Assembly: GCF_001043915.1 (NCBI RefSeq)
Contig: NZ_LABX01000081.1
Location: 41,276 to 105,275, forward strand
Direction of reading: 5' to 3'
DNA: 64,000 bases
Source: Methylobacterium aquaticum
Lineage (GTDB): Bacteria; Pseudomonadota; Alphaproteobacteria; Rhizobiales; Beijerinckiaceae
The notes under the pieces were generated by a model. It did no database searches. It saw only the letters and a program-made list of their open reading frames with translations, and was not told the DNA's origin. Shown in pieces: positions 59,449 to 64,000 of the stretch. The stretch's first letter is position 1. Every line of letters starts with the position of its first letter. Made by a program: the position numbers and the translations under genes.

Positions 59449-60727
59449 CGGCATGCAGCACCTTTCCGCGGGTCTCCGGCAGAGCATAGGCCGTGAGGAA
59501 GAACACCCCGTAGGCGATGGCGGCGAAGATCGCGATGGCACTCGCCAGGCCCATGCCGGCCGAGAGATAGCCGACGAGAGCCGGGAAGAGCGCGCCGATG
59601 CCGCGGCCGAAATTGTAGCAGAAGCCCTGGCCCGAGCCGCGCAGGCGCGTCGGGTAGAGTTCGGTCAGGAAGGCGCCCATGCCCGAGAAGTAGCCCGAGG
59701 CGAAGAAGCCGAGGGGAAAGCCCAGCACCCACAGGACCGCGTTCGAGAGCGGGAGCTGCGTATAGACCAGGATCACCGCGACGGCGCCGAGCGAGAAGAT
59801 CAGGAACAGGGGCCGCCGGCCGAGGCGGTCGGCGAGCCAGGCGCCCGCGAGATAGCCGGCGAAGGACCCGACGATCAGGGCGGCGAGGTAGCCGGTCGAG
59901 GAGACGATCGACAGGCCGCGCTCGGTGGTGAGGAAGCGCGGCAGCCAGGTGGTGATGGCGTAGTAGCCGCCCTGGCAGCCCGCCGACATCAGCGAGGCGA
60001 GCAGCGTGGTGCGCAGGAGCGGGCCGGAGAAGATCTCCCAGATGGCCGGGCTGTCGCCGGCGGCCCGGGCCTTCGCCCGGGTCTCGGCGGCGACCTTCGG
60101 CTCCTCGACGTAGCGGCGCAGGTAGAAGACGAGGAGGGCCGGCGCGGCGCCGATCACGAACATCCAGCGCCAGGCGGTCTCCGGCGGCAGGGCCGAGAAC
60201 AGGATCGCCTGCGCCAGAACCGCCATGCCCCAGCCGATCGCCCAGCCCGACTGAACCGAGCCGACGGCCCGGCCGCGATACTGCGCCCGGATGGTCTCGC
60301 CCATCAGCACCGCGCCCGCGGCCCATTCGCCGCCGAACCCTAAGCCCAGCAGCGCCCGGGCGATCAGAAGCTGCGAGAAATCCTGCGCGAAGGCGCAGAC
60401 CAGCGAGAAGAACGAGAACCACAGGATGGTGATCTGGAGCGTCAGTACCCGGCCGATCCGGTCGGCGAGGTAGCCGGCAAGCCAGCCGCCGAGCGCCGAG
60501 GCGAGCAGCGTCACGGTGGCGGCGAGCCCGGCGGTGCCGGCATCGACGCTCCACAGCGTGATGATCGTGCCGATCACCAGCGGGTAGATCATGAAGTCCA
60601 TGCCGTCGAGGGCCCAGCCGGCGGCGCAGGCCCAGAAGGTGTGACGCTCGGGCGGGGTCATGTCGCGGTAGAAGGCGGTGAGGCTGGCATCCTCCACCGC
60701 GACCGCATCGCTGGCAGGCGTGGGCAT
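59441..60727 (-). CDS. MFS transporter
   Basis: A 428-residue major facilitator with 12 predicted helices. MFS motif A appears as GYLADRIGRVLTLQ between helices 2 and 3 and again as GAWLADRLGRRPLF in the second half. The N-terminal WALDGMDFMIYPL resembles acid:proton symporters of the sialic-acid/aromatic-acid groups. The neighbouring amidohydrolase suggests import of an organic acid. Confidence 0.92.
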   Translation of the reverse strand: MPTPASDAVAVEDASLTAFYRDMTPPERHTFWACAAGWALDGMDFMIYPLVIGTIITLWSVDAGTAGLAATVTLLASALGGWLAGYLADRIGRVLTLQITILWFSFFSLVCAFAQDFSQLLIARALLGLGFGGEWAAGAVLMGETIRAQYRGRAVGSVQSGWAIGWGMAVLAQAILFSALPPETAWRWMFVIGAAPALLVFYLRRYVEEPKVAAETRAKARAAGDSPAIWEIFSGPLLRTTLLASLMSAGCQGGYYAITTWLPRFLTTERGLSIVSSTGYLAALIVGSFAGYLAGAWLADRLGRRPLFLIFSLGAVAVILVYTQLPLSNAVLWVLGFPLGFFASGYFSGMGAFLTELYPTRLRGSGQGFCYNFGRGIGALFPALVGYLSAGMGLASAIAIFAAIAYGVFFLTAYALPETRGKVLHADD

Positions 60728-60904
60728 CGTGACGTCGCTCCCTCGGATCGATCGGCGATCTCGGGCCCCGTCGAGACCGGTCTCGCGGGCCCTGCCGGGA
60801 GCAAGCACGATTTCTCGGCGCATGCCACGGCGGCGCGGCGAGGCGCACCCGCAAAAGCCGGGTGACGAGATCGTTTCTCGTGGACAGCGATCGGCCCGGC
60901 CGCC

Positions 60905-62863
60905 TCACGCGACGAAGCGGACCCCGATCTCGCAGCCGTGCTGACGCACGACCTCGCAGGACCGTGCCGCCTGTCCGTCGATCTCCAGCAGGATCCGGGT
61001 CGGCAGAAGGACCGGCCGGTCGAGGGCGAGCTTCGCGCCGGACTTGGACAGGTTGAGCACGAGGCAGGGCATCGCCTCCACCGGCCCCGCGCCCGGCGGC
61101 AGCGCGATCCGGCTCGGCAGCGAGGTCCGCACCCGCTCGTCGGCCCGCCGCTCCTCGAGGCCGACCAGCCACTCGTCGAGGGTGGCGGCGATCTCGGCGA
61201 CGCTCGCCGCGGTGGTCTGGACGTTGCTGTTGACCTCGCCGGTGGCGCTGCGCTGCTGCTCGCTCGTGGCCGTGGTCTCGGCGATGAAGCCCTGGACGGC
61301 ATCGACGGCGCCGCGGATCGCGCCCAGGGCGTCCGCGACCTCGCGCGACACGCCCTGCATGGCGCCGATCTCGGACGAGATCCGGGCCGTCGCCGCGCCG
61401 GCCTGGCCGGCAAGGCTCTTCACCTCCGCGGCCACCACCGCGAAGCCGCGGCCGGCGGCCCCGGCGCGCGCCGCCTCGATGGTGGCGTTGAGGGCCAGGA
61501 GGTTGATCTGCTCGGCAATGGCGGTGATCGCCTCCACCACGCCGTTCATCGCCTGGGCGGCCCGGTCGAGCCGCGCGGTGGCGGCGCCGGCCGCCTCCAT
61601 CCGCCCCTGGATCTCGTCGACCGCCCGGCGCGATTCCCCCATCCGGGTCGCGATCGACACCGAGGTCCGGTGCATCTCCTCGGCGGCGGCGGAGACCGCC
61701 TGGACGCGGGTCAGGGTCTGCTCGGCCGCCGCGATCGCCGTCGCCCGCACAGTCATGCTGTGGGTGACGTCGGTGGCGAACTTGATCACCTTGGACGGGC
61801 GCCCGTTGAGGTCGAGGACGGGCGTGTAGGTCGCCTGGATCCAGACCGGCCGGCCGCCCTTGCCGAGCCGCTGGTACACGGCCGATCTGTAGCGCCCGGC
61901 ACGCAACGACTCCCAGAACTCGGCATAGGACCGGCTCGCCGCCTGGTCGGGGGCGACGAACAGGCGGTGATGGCGCCCGACGATCTCGTCGAGGGCATAG
62001 CCCATCGCCGTGAGGAAATGGTCGTTGGCGTCGAGGACGATGCCGTCCATGTCGAACTCGATCACCGCCTGCGAGCGCAGCGCCGCCTGGATCTTGCCGG
62101 CGGTGTCCGCCGCGTGCTGCTTGGCGGCGGTGATGTCGGTGGCGTACTTGACGATCCTGAGCGTCCGCCCGGCCGCGTCGAGGATCGGGTTGTAGGTCGC
62201 CTGGATCCAGATCTCGACGCCGTCCTTGCCCCGGCGCTTGAACTCGCCCGCCTGGTACTCGCCCCGGGCGAGCCGGGCCCAGAACGCGCGGTAGTCGGCG
62301 CTGGCGGCCTCCGCGTCGGTCACGAACAGGCGGTGGTGCCGCCCCGCGATCTCGTCGGCACGGTAGCCCGTCGCCGCCAGGAAATGCGGGTTGGCGTCGA
62401 GGATCGTCCCGTCGGGGGAAAAGTGGATCACCGCCTGGGAGCGGTTGATCGCGATGATCTGGCCGGCGGCATCGGCCGCCGCCTGCTTCTCGGCGGTGAC
62501 GTCAAGGGCGCACTTCACGATTTGGATCGGCCGGCCGAAGACGTCGAGCACCGGATTGTAGCTGGCGCGGATCCAGACCTCGCGCCCGCCCTTGGTCACG
62601 CGCCGGTACTCGGCGGTCTGGAACTCGCCCCGGCGCAAGCCGGCCCAGAATGCCTCGTAGGCCGGATCCGCCGCCTCGGCCGGATCGACGAACAGGCGGT
62701 GGTGGCGCCCGCGGACCTCGTCGAGCGTGTAGCCCATCAAGGTGAGGAAAGTCTCGTTCGCCTCGATCAGCCGGCCGTCGAGGCCGAAGGTCACGGTCGC
62801 CTGCGACCGCTCGATAGCGTCGAGCTTGGCGGCTTTGCGAGATCGACGCGCTGACGGAAACAT
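60905..62863 (-). CDS. soluble chemoreceptor: three PAS domains, MCP signalling domain, PilZ
   Basis: A 652-residue methyl-accepting chemotaxis protein without membrane segments. Three very similar PAS domains follow each other at about 15-125, 140-250 and 260-370, each with the GRHHRLFV and IVK(Y/F/C)A blocks of internal duplication. The signalling hairpin tip is [16 protein letters not shown] at about 470-500. The C-terminal PilZ domain (from about 565: [27 protein letters not shown]) would bind cyclic-di-GMP. It should sense redox or a small ligand and report to CheA. Confidence 0.93.
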   Translation of the reverse strand: MFPSARRSRKAAKLDAIERSQATVTFGLDGRLIEANETFLTLMGYTLDEVRGRHHRLFVDPAEAADPAYEAFWAGLRRGEFQTAEYRRVTKGGREVWIRASYNPVLDVFGRPIQIVKCALDVTAEKQAAADAAGQIIAINRSQAVIHFSPDGTILDANPHFLAATGYRADEIAGRHHRLFVTDAEAASADYRAFWARLARGEYQAGEFKRRGKDGVEIWIQATYNPILDAAGRTLRIVKYATDITAAKQHAADTAGKIQAALRSQAVIEFDMDGIVLDANDHFLTAMGYALDEIVGRHHRLFVAPDQAASRSYAEFWESLRAGRYRSAVYQRLGKGGRPVWIQATYTPVLDLNGRPSKVIKFATDVTHSMTVRATAIAAAEQTLTRVQAVSAAAEEMHRTSVSIATRMGESRRAVDEIQGRMEAAGAATARLDRAAQAMNGVVEAITAIAEQINLLALNATIEAARAGAAGRGFAVVAAEVKSLAGQAGAATARISSEIGAMQGVSREVADALGAIRGAVDAVQGFIAETTATSEQQRSATGEVNSNVQTTAASVAEIAATLDEWLVGLEERRADERVRTSLPSRIALPPGAGPVEAMPCLVLNLSKSGAKLALDRPVLLPTRILLEIDGQAARSCEVVRQHGCEIGVRFVA

Positions 62864-62969
62864 CGTTTGTCCCAGACAATCGTGGGCATTTTTCCTGTTG
62901 GACCACGCCGTTCTTAACGCCACGTAACATTTGATGCTCTCGAGCCAAAACGCCGCACGCAGCGTCGCC

Positions 62970-64000
62970 TCAGGGCCGGGCGAGCATCGCGCGGATGCGC
63001 AGGGCCAGGGCCTCGACCACAAAGGGCTTGGTCAGCACCTGCATGCCGGGCTCGAACTGCCCGATGCCGAGCGCCGCATTCTCCGCATAGCCGGTGATGA
63101 ACAGCACTTTCAGGCCCGGCCGCCGGGCGCGGCCGGCATCGGCCATCTGGCGTCCGTTCATGCCGCCCGGCAGGCCGACATCGGTGACGACGAGGTCGAT
63201 GCGCGCGTCCGACTGCAAGACCGTCAGGCCGGCCGCGCCGTCGGCCGCCTCGATCGCCGTGTAGCCGAGATCTTCCAGCACCTCGGCCACCAGCATCCGC
63301 ACGGTCGGCTCGTCGTCGACCACCAGCACGGTCTCGCCCTGCTCGGCCCGGGGCGCGTCCGCGAGGGTGGCGTGCGCGGGATCCGCCTCGGAGGCGCCGT
63401 GATGGCGCGGCAGGACGAGGCGGACGGTGGTCCCGTGCCCGACCTCCGAGGCGATCCGCACCTGTCCGCCGGATTGCTGGGTGAAGCCGTAGATCATCGA
63501 CAGGCCCAAGCCCGTGCCCTGGCCGATCGGCTTCGTCGTGAAGAACGGCTCGAACACCCGGGCGATCACCTCGGGCGCCATCCCGGTCCCGGTATCGGTC
63601 ACGGCGAGCGACAGGTAGTCGCCGGGTGGAAGGTCGTCTGCGCGCGCCGCCGCCACGTCGAGGCGCAGGTTCGCGGTCTCGATGGCGATGCGCCCGCCAT
63701 CCGGCATCGCGTCGCGGGCATTGAGGCAGAGATTGAGCAGGGCGTTCTCGAGCTGCGGCGGGTCGACGAGGACGGTCCAGAGATCGGGAGCGCCGTCGAC
63801 CGCGATCTCGATCGCCGGGCCGACGGTGCGCCGGATCAGTTCCTCCATCCCGGCCACCAGGTGGTTGACGTCGGTGGGGCGCGGGTCGAGCGTCTGGCGG
63901 CGCGAGAAGGCCAGCAGCCGGTGGGTCAGTGCCGCAGCGCGCCGCGCCGCCCCCTGCCCCGCCACCCCATAGCCCCCCACATCCTCGAACCGGCCCTGGC
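62970..64000 (-). CDS. hybrid histidine kinase, C-terminal part (cut by window edge)
   Basis: The gene extends past the right end of the window. Visible are the end of a HisKA-type dimerisation helix ([19 protein letters not shown]), a HATPase_c domain with N box ([15 protein letters not shown]), G1 (DTGTGMAPE) and G2 ([13 protein letters not shown]), and a C-terminal receiver with the acidic VVDDEPTVR and the phospho-acceptor aspartate in [10 protein letters not shown], then LTKPF. Sensor domains lie outside. It is next to the chemoreceptor on the same strand. Confidence 0.92.
   Translation of the reverse strand, partial: QGRFEDVGGYGVAGQGAARRAAALTHRLLAFSRRQTLDPRPTDVNHLVAGMEELIRRTVGPAIEIAVDGAPDLWTVLVDPPQLENALLNLCLNARDAMPDGGRIAIETANLRLDVAAARADDLPPGDYLSLAVTDTGTGMAPEVIARVFEPFFTTKPIGQGTGLGLSMIYGFTQQSGGQVRIASEVGHGTTVRLVLPRHHGASEADPAHATLADAPRAEQGETVLVVDDEPTVRMLVAEVLEDLGYTAIEAADGAAGLTVLQSDARIDLVVTDVGLPGGMNGRQMADAGRARRPGLKVLFITGYAENAALGIGQFEPGMQVLTKPFVVEALALRIRAMLARP

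Overview
The window looks like chromosomal DNA of a GC-rich alphaproteobacterium of the Hyphomicrobiales, most likely a Methylobacterium or close relative. This rests on the rpoN-hpf-ptsN cluster, alphaproteobacterial flagellins with FlbT, a CpdR-like regulator, CtrA-type TTAACCAT sites and very high GC at third codon positions. No rRNA, tRNA, CRISPR array or complete insertion sequence was seen. Species assignment is inference.

Layout. 0-6.6 kb: the end of a GGDEF-EAL protein, an amidase, then lptB, rpoN, hpf and ptsN. 6.6-16.3 kb: a small secreted protein, a DUF218 protein, ftsEX, a zinc-ribbon membrane protein, hpt, a CpdR-like regulator, a LysR regulator divergent from a quinone oxidoreductase, tspO, a trans-sulfuration PLP enzyme and a small secreted protein. 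16.3-16.8 kb: an AT-rich island with a candidate 20-residue membrane peptide gene that has its own Shine-Dalgarno and terminator. 16.8-25 kb: opgH, divergent from a five-gene glycan locus (two NDP-sugar epimerases, a B12-type radical SAM enzyme, two glycosyltransferases). 25-31 kb: small genes, a His/Met/Arg-rich exported peptide, an FMN-dependent 2-hydroxyacid dehydrogenase and a cation/proton antiporter. 31-36.3 kb: flbT and two tandem 632-residue flagellins flanking a small Cys-containing ORF. 36.5-45.9 kb: a GntR-controlled uptake/catabolic locus (cupin, acetylpolyamine-type deacetylase, class II aldolase, peptide-type ABC transporter, D-2-hydroxyacid dehydrogenase). 46.1-48 kb: an rtcB-prfH RNA-repair/ribosome-rescue pair. 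48-55.7 kb: small genes, an FkbM methyltransferase, a sugar-acid dehydratase with an SsuABC-type transporter, and a divergent GntR regulator. 55.7-64 kb: a higBA toxin-antitoxin pair, an Lrp regulator with dadA, an amidohydrolase with an MFS transporter, a three-PAS chemotaxis protein ending in PilZ, and the end of a hybrid histidine kinase.

Non-coding structure. A dispersed repeat occurs three times (about 13.8, 27.4 and 49.3 kb) with ATACCAACGG/CCGTTGGTAT-type ends and a conserved GATGCGTCAGCATC core. A second palindromic element lies at 39.6 kb. A 15-bp unit is repeated three times just ahead of the glycan locus. The parts I consider most likely to be under-described are the glycan locus, the small peptide/RNA gene in the AT-rich island, and the interspersed repeat family.
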